A DNA stretch of 64,000 bases from JALOLG01 sp963722415 (lineage in GTDB: Bacteria > Actinomycetota > Acidimicrobiia > Acidimicrobiales > Ilumatobacteraceae): contig CAVRNI010000033.1 in assembly GCA_963722415.1 (NCBI GenBank), positions 62,001-126,000 of the forward strand, written 5' to 3'. Below the pieces are notes generated by a model that worked only from the letters and a program-made list of their open reading frames with translations, was not told where the DNA came from and searched no databases. A program made the translations under genes and the position numbers. This document shows positions 47,202-57,052 of the stretch, in pieces. The first letter of the stretch is position 1, and every line of letters starts with the position of its first letter.

Positions 47202-48206
47202 TCAGCGCTTGCGGTAGCCGCGGCGGTCGGCGAGCTTCTCCTGGCGGTGTTGCTCGTCCTCCAGGGCGGCCTCCTCGGCGACGAGGCGCTCGAGGCTCGC
47301 GAACCGAGCGGGGTCGAGCGTGCCCGACTTGATCGCGGCGAGCACCGCGCAGCCCGGTTCCTGGTCGTGCTTGCAGTCGCGGAAGCGGCAGTGGTCCATC
47401 AGGTCGAACACGTCGGCGAACGCACGCTCGATCCCGCGCCCCGACAACCAGAGGCTCACCGCCCGCACGCCCGGCGTGTCGATCATCCAGCCCTCGCCCG
47501 GGAGGCGCAGCAGCTGCGCGGCCACGGTGGTGTGGCGGCCGCGGTTGTCGCCCTCGCGCACCGCCGATGTCGCCTGCACCTGCCCGCCGAGGAGGAAGTT
47601 GATCAGCGTCGACTTGCCGACCCCGCTGGCGCCGAGGAAGGCAAGCGTGCGGTTGCCGGTCGCGTACGCCGAGATCGCGTCGAGCCCCGCACCGGTGCGA
47701 CCGCTGGTGAGCAGCACGGGCACGCCGAGCGCGACCTCGACGAGCTCGGCGCGTGCCGCGGCCGGGTCGTCGACGAGGTCGGTCTTGGTCAACACCACCA
47801 CCGGTTCGGCTCCCGAGTCGAACGCGAGCACGAGCTCGCGCTCGAGCCGCCGCTGGTTGGACGGCGTGTCGAGGGCGTGCACGAGGAACACGACGTCGAT
47901 GTTGGCGGCGATCGTCTGCGCCTCGAAGCGGGCGCCCTCGAACGACGCCCGGCGCACGAACGCCGAATGGCGGTCGACGACGTGCTCGACACGTTCGCCG
48001 TCGGACGACGGCACGACCCAATCGCCAACTGCGACGTCGGCGCCGATGTTGCGGATCCGCAACGGTTCGAGCGTCGCTGCTGAATGAACAACGGTGCTCC
48101 AACCCCGGTCGAGCCGTGACACCCTCCCCGGCTCCCCGGGCGACCCGATCCGCTGCCAGGACGCTTCGAGCTCGGGATTCCAGCCGAGCGCCGGGTCGGG
48201 TACCAC
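47202..48206 (-). CDS. rsgA: Small-ribosomal-subunit biogenesis GTPase RsgA
   Basis: 334 residues from GTG 48206. Circularly permuted GTPase, order G4-G5-G1-G3: VVLTKTDLVDD, then LTSGRTGAGL, the P-loop GASGVGKSTLINFLLG, and MIDTPGVRAV. N-terminal OB fold (NIGADVAVGDWVV) and C-terminal zinc site CRFRDCKHDQEPGC. Helps late 30S maturation. A TACGTT hexamer 7 nt upstream fixes the start. Divergent from the MmpL gene. Confidence 0.93.
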   Translation of the reverse strand: MVPDPALGWNPELEASWQRIGSPGEPGRVSRLDRGWSTVVHSAATLEPLRIRNIGADVAVGDWVVPSSDGERVEHVVDRHSAFVRRASFEGARFEAQTIAANIDVVFLVHALDTPSNQRRLERELVLAFDSGAEPVVVLTKTDLVDDPAAARAELVEVALGVPVLLTSGRTGAGLDAISAYATGNRTLAFLGASGVGKSTLINFLLGGQVQATSAVREGDNRGRHTTVAAQLLRLPGEGWMIDTPGVRAVSLWLSGRGIERAFADVFDLMDHCRFRDCKHDQEPGCAVLAAIKSGTLDPARFASLERLVAEEAALEDEQHRQEKLADRRGYRKR

Positions 48207-48213
48207 GTGGCGA

Positions 48214-48219
48214 AACGTA
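48214..48219 (-). promoter_or_regulatory. Leaderless -10 TACGTT of rsgA
   Basis: Minus-strand TACGTT ends 7 nt before GTG 48206. Confidence 0.55.
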
Positions 48220-48261
48220 GCGCTGTGACGAAAGCACGTGGAATGTGCGTTCGACCATCCG

Positions 48262-48267
48262 TAACGT
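48262..48267 (+). promoter_or_regulatory. Leaderless -10 TAACGT of the MmpL gene
   Basis: TAACGT ends 7 nt before ATG 48275; this supports 48275 rather than an in-frame GTG at 48245. Confidence 0.55.
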
Positions 48268-48274
48268 TGTCGAC

Positions 48275-50619
48275 ATGCTTGCCCGTCTCGCGCGGACATG
48301 CGTGCGCCATCGCTGGATCGTCATCGGAACCTGGCTCGCCCTGCTCATTGGCATCAACGCCATCGCCGGCGCGGTCGGACCCGACTATCGCACCGACTTC
48401 ACGCTGCCCGACAGTGAGTCCAAGGTCGTCCAGGACCTCCTCGAAGCGAACGACCCGAACCGGGCCGGCTTCATCTCGCAGATCGTCGCCAAGGCCGAGC
48501 AGGGTGTCGACGATCCCGAGGTCCAGGCGACGCTGGAGCAGATCTACGACTACAGCGCGTCGCAGGACGGGATCACCGTCACCAGCCCGTACGACAACCC
48601 GCCAGCAGGTGAGCGCCGACGGCACCATCAACTTCGCTCAACTCGACGTTGCCGATCGCGGCTTCGAAGAGGTGGTCGCGCTCGGCGAGGACATCGTCGA
48701 GTACGCCGACACCCTGCCGCCCGTCGAAGGGCTTGCAGATCGAGTACGGCGGCGACATCTTCTCCGAGTTCGAGCTCCCCGAGAGCGAGATCTACGGCTT
48801 GCTCGCGGCCGTCATCATCCTCATCCTCGCCTTCGGTTCGGTGCTCGCCATGGGCCTCCCCATCGGCACCGCCCTGTTCGGACTCGGCATCGGTTCGGCA
48901 CTGGTGTCGCTCGGCAGCAACGTGATCTCGATGCCGGACTTCACCACCGCGATGGTGGCGATGATCGGCATCGGCGTGGGCATCGACTACGCGCTGTTCA
49001 TCGTGACGAGATACCGAGAGGGATTGCAGCTCGGCCTCGATGTCGAGGAGTCGGTGGCCGAGGCGATGGACACCAGCGGACGCGCCGTGCTGTTCGCGGG
49101 CGCCACGGTGATCATCTCGCTGCTGGGCCTGTGCCTCATGGGTCTCGACTTCGTGCAGGGCGTCGCGATCGCCTCGTCACTTGGTGTGCTCATGATGGTG
49201 CTCGGGTCGCTCACCCTGCTGCCCGCGCTCCTCGGCTGGGTCGGCAGGCGGATCGACAACACGACTCGCGCGGCGTTGATCGCCGTGTCCGTCGTGGTCG
49301 TCGCCACGTTCGTCGGTGTGGCCACCGGTCAGGCGCCGATCTTCTTCGCCGGCCTCTTCGGATCGATCATCTTCTTCGCCCTCAGCTTCGCGATCAAGCC
49401 GCTGCGCAAGCTCGTCCCGCACCGCGCCGAGCGACCCCGGCAGGAGCGGTTCTGGTACCGCTGGAGCCGGTTCATCCAGCGCCGGCCGTGGCCGAGCGCG
49501 CTCGGTGCGGCGGGCCTGCTCGTGCTGCTCGCGCTGCCGCTGTTCGGGATCCGGCTCGGGTTCGGTGACTACGGCAACTATCCCGAGGACAAGACCGTGC
49601 GCCGGGCGTACGACCTGCTGGCGGAAGGGTTCGGGCCCGGCACCAACGGCCCGCTCATCATCGCCGTCGAGGGCGACGCGGTCGCCGATCAGGCGCAGCT
49701 CCAAGGATTCGTCCAGACGATCCAGGAGACCGAGAACGTCAACATCGTCGTTCCGACGCCGATCAACGACCAGCTGGCGTTGCTCATCGTGTATCCCGAC
49801 AGCGCACCACAGGACGCCGAGACCGGGGACTTGGTAACGACGCTGCGCGACGACGTGATCCCGGCGACGGGTGTCGACGCCAACGTCGGTGGCCTGACCG
49901 CGGCGTCGACCGACTTCTCGAACTATCTCGCCGGCCGTATGCCATTGCTCATCGGTGTCGTGCTCCTGCTCAGCTTCCTGTTGCTGATGGCGGTGTTCCG
50001 CAGTGTGCTCGTGCCGCTCAAGGCGGTCGTGATGAACCTGCTGTCGATCGGTGCCGCGTACGGCATCCTCGTCGCCATCTTCCAGTGGGGATGGGGCATG
50101 GAGCTGATCGGGGTCGATCGGGCCGGGCCGATCGAGGCGTGGGTGCCGATGTTCCTGTTCGCCATCGTGTTCGGGCTGTCGATGGACTACGAGGTGTTCC
50201 TGCTGTCGCGGATCAAGGAGGAGTACGACCGCACGAAGGACAACGCCACCGCCGTCGCCGACGGTTTGGCGGTCACGGCCCGGGTGATCACCGCCGCCGC
50301 CCTGATCATGTTCTGCGTGTTCGCCGCCTTCGCCCTCGGCGACGACCGCCAGCTCAAGCTGTTCGGGCTCGGTCTGGCGATCGCCGTGCTCCTCGACGCG
50401 ACGATCGTCCGCATGGTGCTCGTCCCGGCGACGATGGAGCTCCTCGGCGACCGCAACTGGTGGATCCCGAAGTGGCTCGATCGCATCCTGCCGAACATCG
50501 ACGTCGAAGGCCATGCGCATCACGAGCCGGTCGCGGTGGGCGCGACGGCATCGGCGGATGGTGTGGTCGCCGCCTCGAACGGCGACGGCGTCCGCGACGA
50601 CGAGTCCGAGTTCGTCTAG
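48275..50619 (+). CDS. MmpL/RND-type lipid transporter, two frame breaks
   Basis: About 780 residues after repair. Membrane helix at the N-terminus (HRWIVIGTWLALLIG), a periplasmic loop, five helices, a second helix-loop-helices half: the standard 12-helix MMPL layout. Proton-relay blocks are visible: GIGVGIDYALFIVTRYREG in half one and FGLSMDYEVFLLSRIKEEY in half two. Two +1 breaks lie in the first periplasmic loop, near 48602 (AACCCG, extra C, CAGCAG) and 48732 (GAAGGG, extra C, TTGCAG). Exports lipids or other hydrophobic compounds. Ends 4 nt before a CTGTCTGC-family palindrome. Confidence 0.85.
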
Positions 50620-50622
50620 AAG

Positions 50623-50680
50623 CACCGAACTGTCTGCCCCAGATGCAGCTATCCGCGATCTGGGGCAGACAGAACCGGTG
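50623..50680. repeat. CTGTCTGC-family palindrome, copy E
   Basis: CACCGAACTGTCTGCCCCAG pairs with CTGGGGCAGACAGAACCGGTG (right arm 50660-50680). Inner arm CCCCAG/CTGGGG differs from copies C and D (TTCAG/CTGAA) but stays paired. Lies between convergent genes. Confidence 0.8.
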
Positions 50681-50683
50681 GGG

Positions 50684-52172
50684 TTACGTGAGATAGGTCA
50701 GGGTCGACTTCTGGGTGGTCGTATCCGACGCGACGAGGACCACTCCACCGTCGACGAGGAAGACGCCTTGTTGATCGCGGGCGAGATCGAACCGCCACCG
50801 CTGGTCGCCGTCGTACCCGTAGCCCTCGACGGCCTGGCGTACGCCCTGGTCATCGGTGATCTCCACCACGAAGCCGTCCCGGCCGAGGCGCACCCAGCTC
50901 CCGCCCGAGGGCTCGGCCACAGCGTCGCCGGTCGCCGTGTCGACGACGCGGACCGGACCACCATTCGGACCGGCCGCGACGACCGTCTGCACGACGGCGT
51001 ACGTGTTCTCGCCGACATCGGTGATCTCGTTCACCTGCACGGGTCCCGTTCGCCACACCTGGGCGATCCGGTCGCCGGCCAACGAATACCCGACGATCTG
51101 CTGGTCGGCCATCACCAGCAACATCGGGTCCGCGCTGTTGGTGACGTCGAACTGTTCGGGCCGGTCGACGGTGATCTGCAGCGACGACAGCTCATCGCCG
51201 GTCGAGCCGTACAGACGGATCATGGCGTCCCGCCCGAGACCCACGACGCGATCGCCGAACGCGGATGCCGCCACCACGTCGCCGATGGCGATCGGGCCGC
51301 CGACGCGTTCGAGGGTCTGCAGGTCGAAGACCTCGACGAAGTCGTCGCGGACCGTTGCCGCATGCGACCAGCCGACACTCGACAGCTCCGACGCGAGCGC
51401 GTTCAGACCCTCGCCGGTTCGCGGGTCGAGGCGCTGGATCGCGACGTCGGTCACACCGCCCGGGAGCCGGTAGATGCTGCCCTGGAAGGCAACGAAGGCC
51501 GACCGGTCGAGCCCGTCCTCACGCCACATGCGTTCGCCCGATTCGAGGTCGTACGCCGCGATCGAACGATCGCCGGTGCTCTCCTCGACGAGCACGATCG
51601 CGGCCCCGTCGACCTCCTGGAGCTGGGCGATGCTGTGCGACGGAGCGGCATGCACGCGCCATCGTTCCTTTCCCGAGTCGGCGGACAGGCCGACGAGATC
51701 GTTGGTGACCAACTCGAGCACGGCGATCGTCGATCGCGTCCCGATGACTCCGGTGATGTGGCCGGTGTCGAGCTCAGCGATCCACGTCGGCACCCCGCGC
51801 TCGGGGATCGAGGCGAGGACATGCGGGCCCGGGGCGGACTGGTCGTGCCCGATCTGCCAGAGGACGCCACCGACCGCGACGACGGCCAAGGCCAGGGTGG
51901 CGACGAGCAGCCGGCGAACGGTGCGATCACGCGGGGTCGTCGGGTCGCCGGCGGGCTCCTCCACGCCGTCAATGGCGAGCAACGGCGCCGGTTCCGGCGC
52001 CGGAGGCGAGGCTCTCGCTGGTGGCGGCCGCAGCCTCGTTCCGGCCGTAGTTGGCGAACCATTCCCGCGGTTCGCCGTCCCCTGCCGGGTCGTCGGGTTC
52101 GCCCTGGCCGGCGGGCGCGGAGTAGCCCGCCTTCCACATCGCGTCAGGATCGGCGACCGGCTCGTCCCCCAT
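50684..52172 (-). CDS. PQQ-like beta-propeller membrane protein, one frame break
   Basis: About 496 residues. The N-terminal cytoplasmic part from ATG 52172 (MGDEPVADPDAMWKAGYS) is acidic and Pro-rich; the frame then shifts near 52000 within low-complexity sequence and continues into one membrane helix (RRLLVATLALAVVAVGGVLW) and an extracytoplasmic WD40/PQQ-type propeller with repeats such as TGHITGVIGTRSTIAVLEL and DLESGERMWREDGLD. It might act as an envelope sensor or assembly scaffold. The exact join is uncertain because both frames are Pro/Ala-rich. Confidence 0.65.
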
Positions 52173-52297
52173 GTCCCCTCGATCCTACGAGTGGTGGTCG
52201 CGTTGAATCCCGGCAGTGTGACGGCACACTCCACACCCTCGGACAAGATCGGTGCGTCTTGACAAGGCCGCCGGCCATCACGTAGCGAGTGACAACC

Positions 52298-54955
52298 ATG
52301 GCCAGACCCCTCGTGATCGTCGAGTCGCCGGCAAAGGCGAAGACGATCTCCAAGTTCCTGGGCGATGCGTTCGACGTGCGCGCCTCGGTCGGGCACGTCG
52401 CCGACCTGCCGTCGAAGGGTCTTGCGGTCGACGTGGACAACGGGTTCAAGCCGACCTACGAGCTCACCGAGCGCGGCAAGCAGGTGGTGAAGGACCTCAA
52501 GCTGGCGCTGAAGGATGCCAGCGAGCTCTATCTGGCCACCGACGAGGACCGCGAGGGTGAGGCGATCAGCTGGCACCTGCTCGAGTACCTGAAGCCGAAG
52601 GTGCCGGTGAAGCGGATGGTGTTCCACGAGATCACCAAGGCCGCCATCGACCACGCCGTGAACAACCCCCGCGGCATCGACTACGGGCTCGTCGACGCCG
52701 CCGAGACCCGCCGCATCCTCGACCGGCTGTACGGCTACGAGGTCTCACCGGTGCTGTGGCGGCGCGTCAACCGGGGCTTGTCGGCGGGTCGGGTCCAGAG
52801 CCCCTCGATCCGCCTCATCGTCCAACGCGAGCGCGAGCGCATCGCGTTCGTGTCCGCCGGCTACTGGGACATCGAGCTCGTCACCGCGACGTCGCCGTCG
52901 TTCACCGCCACGCTCGTCGCCGTCGACGACTCGAGGGTCGCCACAGGGAAGGACTTCGACTCCACCGGTGTGCTGCGAGACGCCGCCAGCGCCAAGACGG
53001 TCGCCCTCGACGAGGTGCGGGCCCGAGCGCTCGCCGACGGGCTCGCCGACGCGCCGTTCACGGTGCGCAGCGTCGAGGAGCGGCCGTTCCGGTCGTCGCC
53101 CAAGGCGCCGTTCATGACCTCGACCCTGCAGCAGGAGGGTGGGCGCCGGCTGCGGCTGTCGGCGTCGCAGGTGATGCGTCTCGCGCAGGGTCTGTACGAA
53201 CGCGGGTTCATCACCTACATGCGTACCGACAACGTCACGCTGTCTTCCGAGGCCGTCACCGAGGTGCGCGACACGATCACGAAGGAGTACGGGCAACAGT
53301 TCCTGTCGCCGACACCGAGGCAGTACGCATCGAAGGTCAAGAACGCGCAGGAGGCCCACGAGGCGATCCGCCCGACCACCCCGTTCCGCAGCCCCAAGCA
53401 GGTCGAGCGGGAGCTCAATGCGCAGGAGCTGGCGCTGTATCGGTTGGTCTGGCAGCGGACGTTGGCGTCGCAGATGGCCGACGCGACGGGCACGACCGTC
53501 AGCGTGCGCCTCGGGGCGGTGTCGACGTTCGAATCGACCGACTGCGTGTTCGCCGCGTCGGGCACCACCATCACGTTCCCCGGCCACCGCGCCGTGTACG
53601 TCGAGGCGAGGGCCGACGACGACGGCGACAGCGGCGACGACGAAGCGCTGCTTCCCGCGTTGACGAAGGACGATCCGGTGCCGGTCGAGTCGCTGACGCC
53701 GAACGGCCACGCCACCACGCCGCCGGCCCGCTACACCGAGGCATCACTCGTCAAGCGCCTCGAGGAGCTCGGCATCGGTCGACCGTCGACGTGGGCCTCG
53801 ATCATCCAGACCGTCCAGGACCGCGGCTACGTGTGGAAGAAGGGCCAGGCGCTGATCCCGACCTGGACCGCGTTCGCCGTCGTCAGCCTGATGGAACAGC
53901 ACTTCGACAACCTCGTCGACTACGAGTTCACGGCCAAGATCGAGGAGGACCTCGACGCCATCGCGGCGGGTCAGAGCCAGAAGGACCAGTGGCTCACGAC
54001 GTTCTACTTCGGCGACGACGACACGCTGCCGGGGCTCAAGCGCCTCGTCGAGGAGAACCTCGACGAGATCGATGCGGCGACGATCAACACGTTCCCGCTC
54101 GGCAACGATCCCGAGGGCAACCTCGTCGTGGTGAAACCCGGCAAGTACGGCCCGTACGTCAAGCGCGGCGACGACACGGCCGGCGTGCCCGACGACCTCC
54201 CGCCCGACGAGCTCACCATGGACAAGGCGCTCGAGTTGCTGGCTGCGCCGAAGAGCGACGAGCCGATCGGCGAGCTCGACGGCTTCCCGGTGTACGCCAA
54301 GAACGGCCGGTTCGGGCCCTACGTGCAGTGGGGGTCGCCCGATCAGTTGCCGCCCGGTCTCGACAAGCCGAAGATGTCGAGCCTGTTCAAGACGATGGTG
54401 CTCGAACGGATCACGGTCGACGAAGCGGAGGCGCTGTTGCAGCTGCCGCGCACGGTCGGCGTCGACCCGTCCGACTCCCAGGAGATCGTCGCCAGCAACG
54501 GCCGCTACGGCCCCTACGTGGTCAAGGGCAAGGACTTCCGTTCGCTCGACAACGAGGAGCAGTTGCTGACGATCACGCTCGACCAGGCGGCGGCGATCTT
54601 CCAGCAGCCCAAGGTCTACAAGCGCGGCGGACGCAACATGGCGGCGTCCGGCCCGCTGCGAGAGTTCGGAAACGATCCGGTCAGCCAACGCGCGGTCACG
54701 GCGAAGGATGGCCGCTTCGGCGTCTACGTGACCGACGGCGAGACGAACGCGTCGATCGGCAAGGGCGATCGGATCGAGGAGATGCTGCCGGAACGGGCGT
54801 ACGAGCTGCTGGCGATCCGCCGCGAGGCGGTCGCAGCCAAGGGCGGTACGACCGGCAAGCCGGCGCCTCGCAAGAAGGCGTCGCCGAAACGGAAGCCGAA
54901 GAAGGCGGCGGCCAAGAAGCCGTCGCCGCGCGACGGTGAGCCCGCCTCCACCTGA
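52298..54955 (+). CDS. topA: DNA topoisomerase I
   Basis: 885 residues from ATG 52298 (a GTG three codons earlier is also in frame). Relaxes negative supercoils. Toprim domain: VIVESPAKAKTISKFLG and ATDEDREGEAISWHLLEY; active-site Tyr in GFITYMRTDNVTLS. Instead of zinc fingers, the C-terminus has repeated actinobacterial topo-C modules, four or five copies of the pattern NGRFGPYV / KYGPYVKRG / NGRYGPYVVKG / DGRFGVYV, then a Lys/Pro/Ala tail that binds DNA non-specifically. No break in 2.6 kb. Confidence 0.96.
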   Translation: MARPLVIVESPAKAKTISKFLGDAFDVRASVGHVADLPSKGLAVDVDNGFKPTYELTERGKQVVKDLKLALKDASELYLATDEDREGEAISWHLLEYLKPKVPVKRMVFHEITKAAIDHAVNNPRGIDYGLVDAAETRRILDRLYGYEVSPVLWRRVNRGLSAGRVQSPSIRLIVQRERERIAFVSAGYWDIELVTATSPSFTATLVAVDDSRVATGKDFDSTGVLRDAASAKTVALDEVRARALADGLADAPFTVRSVEERPFRSSPKAPFMTSTLQQEGGRRLRLSASQVMRLAQGLYERGFITYMRTDNVTLSSEAVTEVRDTITKEYGQQFLSPTPRQYASKVKNAQEAHEAIRPTTPFRSPKQVERELNAQELALYRLVWQRTLASQMADATGTTVSVRLGAVSTFESTDCVFAASGTTITFPGHRAVYVEARADDDGDSGDDEALLPALTKDDPVPVESLTPNGHATTPPARYTEASLVKRLEELGIGRPSTWASIIQTVQDRGYVWKKGQALIPTWTAFAVVSLMEQHFDNLVDYEFTAKIEEDLDAIAAGQSQKDQWLTTFYFGDDDTLPGLKRLVEENLDEIDAATINTFPLGNDPEGNLVVVKPGKYGPYVKRGDDTAGVPDDLPPDELTMDKALELLAAPKSDEPIGELDGFPVYAKNGRFGPYVQWGSPDQLPPGLDKPKMSSLFKTMVLERITVDEAEALLQLPRTVGVDPSDSQEIVASNGRYGPYVVKGKDFRSLDNEEQLLTITLDQAAAIFQQPKVYKRGGRNMAASGPLREFGNDPVSQRAVTAKDGRFGVYVTDGETNASIGKGDRIEEMLPERAYELLAIRREAVAAKGGTTGKPAPRKKASPKRKPKKAAAKKPSPRDGEPAST

Positions 54956-54997
54956 CCGGTTAGCGTTGATCACGAGCGGGGACGATTGGGGGTTTCG

Positions 54998-55766
54998 ATG
55001 ATGCGACGCACGCGTCTGATCGGTGGCATCGCGTTGCTGATCGGGATCGGACTGCTGGCGGGCACGAACGCCAGCGCCCAGGACGACGGTGACGGCGACG
55101 AGTCACTCGACGAGGTGCGGGCGTTGATCCCCGAGAGCGAGCCGGGCGAGCTCGACCTCACCGAGGCCGACGCCATGTACGGACAGCTCGCCGCGGCCTA
55201 CGTCGCATCGACCGCCGTCAACGAGTTCGGTGACGGCAGCAAGCTCACTGGTGTGTGTGGCGGCTTCGCCTACTCGTACGACGAGGACGGCCAACTGATC
55301 GATGCGGCTGCCGATTGGGGCGATGACAATCCTCCGGTCGACCTGCTGGACGGCGGCCAGGCCTTCACCAGCGGCAATCGCTTCAAGGTCGACACCCGCG
55401 GCGTCGTGGTCTACTACGGCTTCATGCCGCACGAGGGTGACGGCCCGATCGATCACGAATGGGAGGTCAAGACGTCCGGGCATCAGCCTCGATTCCGGCG
55501 GCGACCCCAACCCCGACGCCGAGAACCGCAACTCCGGCCTCGTCGACCTGAACGACGACCTCCCCGTGAAGTTCTCCGCCAACGCCAAGGTGACGGGCAA
55601 GCTCACGTCGGCCAACATCGGCGACTGCGTGGGTGAGGGACACGTCGAGTTCCTCGGCAACGGTCTCGCCGACCCGGTCGGGATCGCGGCGATCGCGCTG
55701 TTCGCCGGCGGCTTGCTCGGCCTGCTCTTCAACGCCCGTCCGGCGATGACCTGGAAGGAGGGCTGA
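54998..55766 (+). CDS. Secreted, C-terminally anchored hypothetical protein, one frame break
   Basis: About 255 residues after repair; starts at an ATGATG pair. Signal peptide (IGGIALLIGIGLLAGTNASA), acidic mature domain with two Cys (LTGVCGGFAYSYDEDG and NIGDCVGEGHVEFLG) likely disulfide-bonded, and a C-terminal membrane helix (GIAAIALFAGGLLGLLFNARP). One extra base at TCCGGGCATCAG near 55490 splits it. No family recognised. It is followed 5 nt later by a Pro-rich membrane protein, so they form a pair of envelope proteins. Confidence 0.65.
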
Positions 55767-55771
55767 TCGGC

Positions 55772-56383
55772 ATGCAGCCTGTGACGCCCACCACGACCAC
55801 CACCACCGTGAGGACTGCGGAAGCGTTCCGCAAGCCACATCCGATCCGCGGGATCCTGTGGGGACTCATCATGGGGATCGGCGCGGCGGCCATCGCGATC
55901 CTTCTGAAGATCATCCCGTTCGAGCTGGTGTGGGCCCTGATCGTGCTCGGCGGGGGGATCCTCCTCGGGCTCCTGTGGAGCACGCTCGGTCCGGCGAAGA
56001 AGCCGAAGGGTGAACCGCCGTGGCGCCCGGCCGAACAGGTCACAGACCGGCCCGACTGGGATGCCGGCGCGGTGCCGCCGTCACCACCACTCCCGCCCGA
56101 CGTCGAACCCCTCCTCATCCAACCCCTCGACGTCGAACCGCTCGACATCGACTCGATCGAGTCGGACGTCCCGCCCGAGACGTTGCCCGACCCGGTGGTG
56201 CCCGATCCGGTGGTGCCGGACCCGGTGGTGCCGGACCCGGTGGTGCCCGACCCGGTGGTGCCCGATCCGGTGGTGCCGGACCCGGTGGTGCCGGACCCGG
56301 ATCCGGTCCTCGAGCCACCCCGCACGATGAACCCGCCACCGCCGTCGACTCCGCCACCTCCTCCGCCACCGCCTCGAGCCTGA
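55772..56383 (+). CDS. Membrane protein with Pro-Asp-Pro-Val-Val repeat tail
   Basis: 203 residues. A Thr-rich start, two membrane helices (GILWGLIMGIGAAAIAILL and WALIVLGGGILLGLLW), then an acidic Pro-rich tail in which VVPDP repeats about eight times before a poly-Pro end. The tail is likely extended, perhaps spanning the cell wall or bound by a partner. No enzymatic domain. Its repeat is encoded by a 15-bp unit arranged as a 60-bp duplication. Confidence 0.65.
   Translation: MQPVTPTTTTTTVRTAEAFRKPHPIRGILWGLIMGIGAAAIAILLKIIPFELVWALIVLGGGILLGLLWSTLGPAKKPKGEPPWRPAEQVTDRPDWDAGAVPPSPPLPPDVEPLLIQPLDVEPLDIDSIESDVPPETLPDPVVPDPVVPDPVVPDPVVPDPVVPDPVVPDPVVPDPDPVLEPPRTMNPPPPSTPPPPPPPPRA
56186..56299. 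repeat. 15-bp tandem repeat, 60-bp higher-order duplication
   Basis: About 7.6 copies of a CCCGACCCGGTGGTG-like unit. Four unit variants at 56186-56245 are repeated in the same order from 56246, indicating a 60-bp duplication. Coding for VVPDP; prone to copy-number change. Confidence 0.9.
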
Positions 56384-56428
56384 CGACGGGAACGGTCCTG
56401 GAGCAGACCGGCCGGGCACCGGTCGGCC

Positions 56429-56434
56429 TATCGT
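56429..56434 (+). promoter_or_regulatory. -10 hexamer TATCGT ahead of tmk
   Basis: TATCGT ends 9 nt before ATG 56444; near-leaderless. Confidence 0.35.
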
Positions 56435-56443
56435 GACCATCCG

Positions 56444-57052
56444 ATGTCGCCGCCTGTCTACATCGCCCTCGAGGGGCCGGAGGGTTGCGGCAAGAGCACC
56501 CAGGCCAAGCGTCTGGCCGACGCGATCGGCGCGGTGCTGACCCGCGAGACGGGCGGGACGGCGATCGGTGAACGCCTGCGGACGATCCTGCACGATGTCA
56601 CGGTGACCGAGTTCGACGCCCGAGCCGAGTCGCTGATCGTGGCCGCCGATCGGGCCCAACACGTTGCCGAAGTGGTGCGCCCGGCGCTCGATGCGGGTCG
56701 CCACGTCGTGAGCGACCGCAGTGTGTACTCGTCGCTCGCGTACCAGGGGTACGGACGCGAGCTGCCGATCGAGGAGCTGCGGTCGATCAACGACTGGGCG
56801 ATCCGTGGCACGTGGCCCGATCTCGTGGTGCTGCTCGACGTTCCCGGCAAGGTGATCGCCAAGCGGATGAAGGCTCGCCAGCTCGATCGCTTCGAGCGCG
56901 CCGGCGACGACTTCCACGCCAGGGTCCTCGGCGGCTTCGCGGCGATGGCCGCTGCCGATCCGGACCACTGGGCGGTCGTCGATGCCAGCCGTTCGGTCGC
57001 CGCCGTCGCGACCGAGATCCGGGCCATCGTCAGGGAACGGTGCGGGGTCTGA
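56444..57052 (+). CDS. tmk: Thymidylate kinase
   Basis: 202 residues. dTMP to dTDP. P-loop EGPEGCGKSTQAKRL, the DRX motif VVSDRSVYSSLAYQGYGREL and the LID region KRMKARQLDRFERAGDDFH. Its stop overlaps the start of holB by one base (TGATG), a common conserved tmk-holB pairing. Confidence 0.95.
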   Translation: MSPPVYIALEGPEGCGKSTQAKRLADAIGAVLTRETGGTAIGERLRTILHDVTVTEFDARAESLIVAADRAQHVAEVVRPALDAGRHVVSDRSVYSSLAYQGYGRELPIEELRSINDWAIRGTWPDLVVLLDVPGKVIAKRMKARQLDRFERAGDDFHARVLGGFAAMAAADPDHWAVVDASRSVAAVATEIRAIVRERCGV

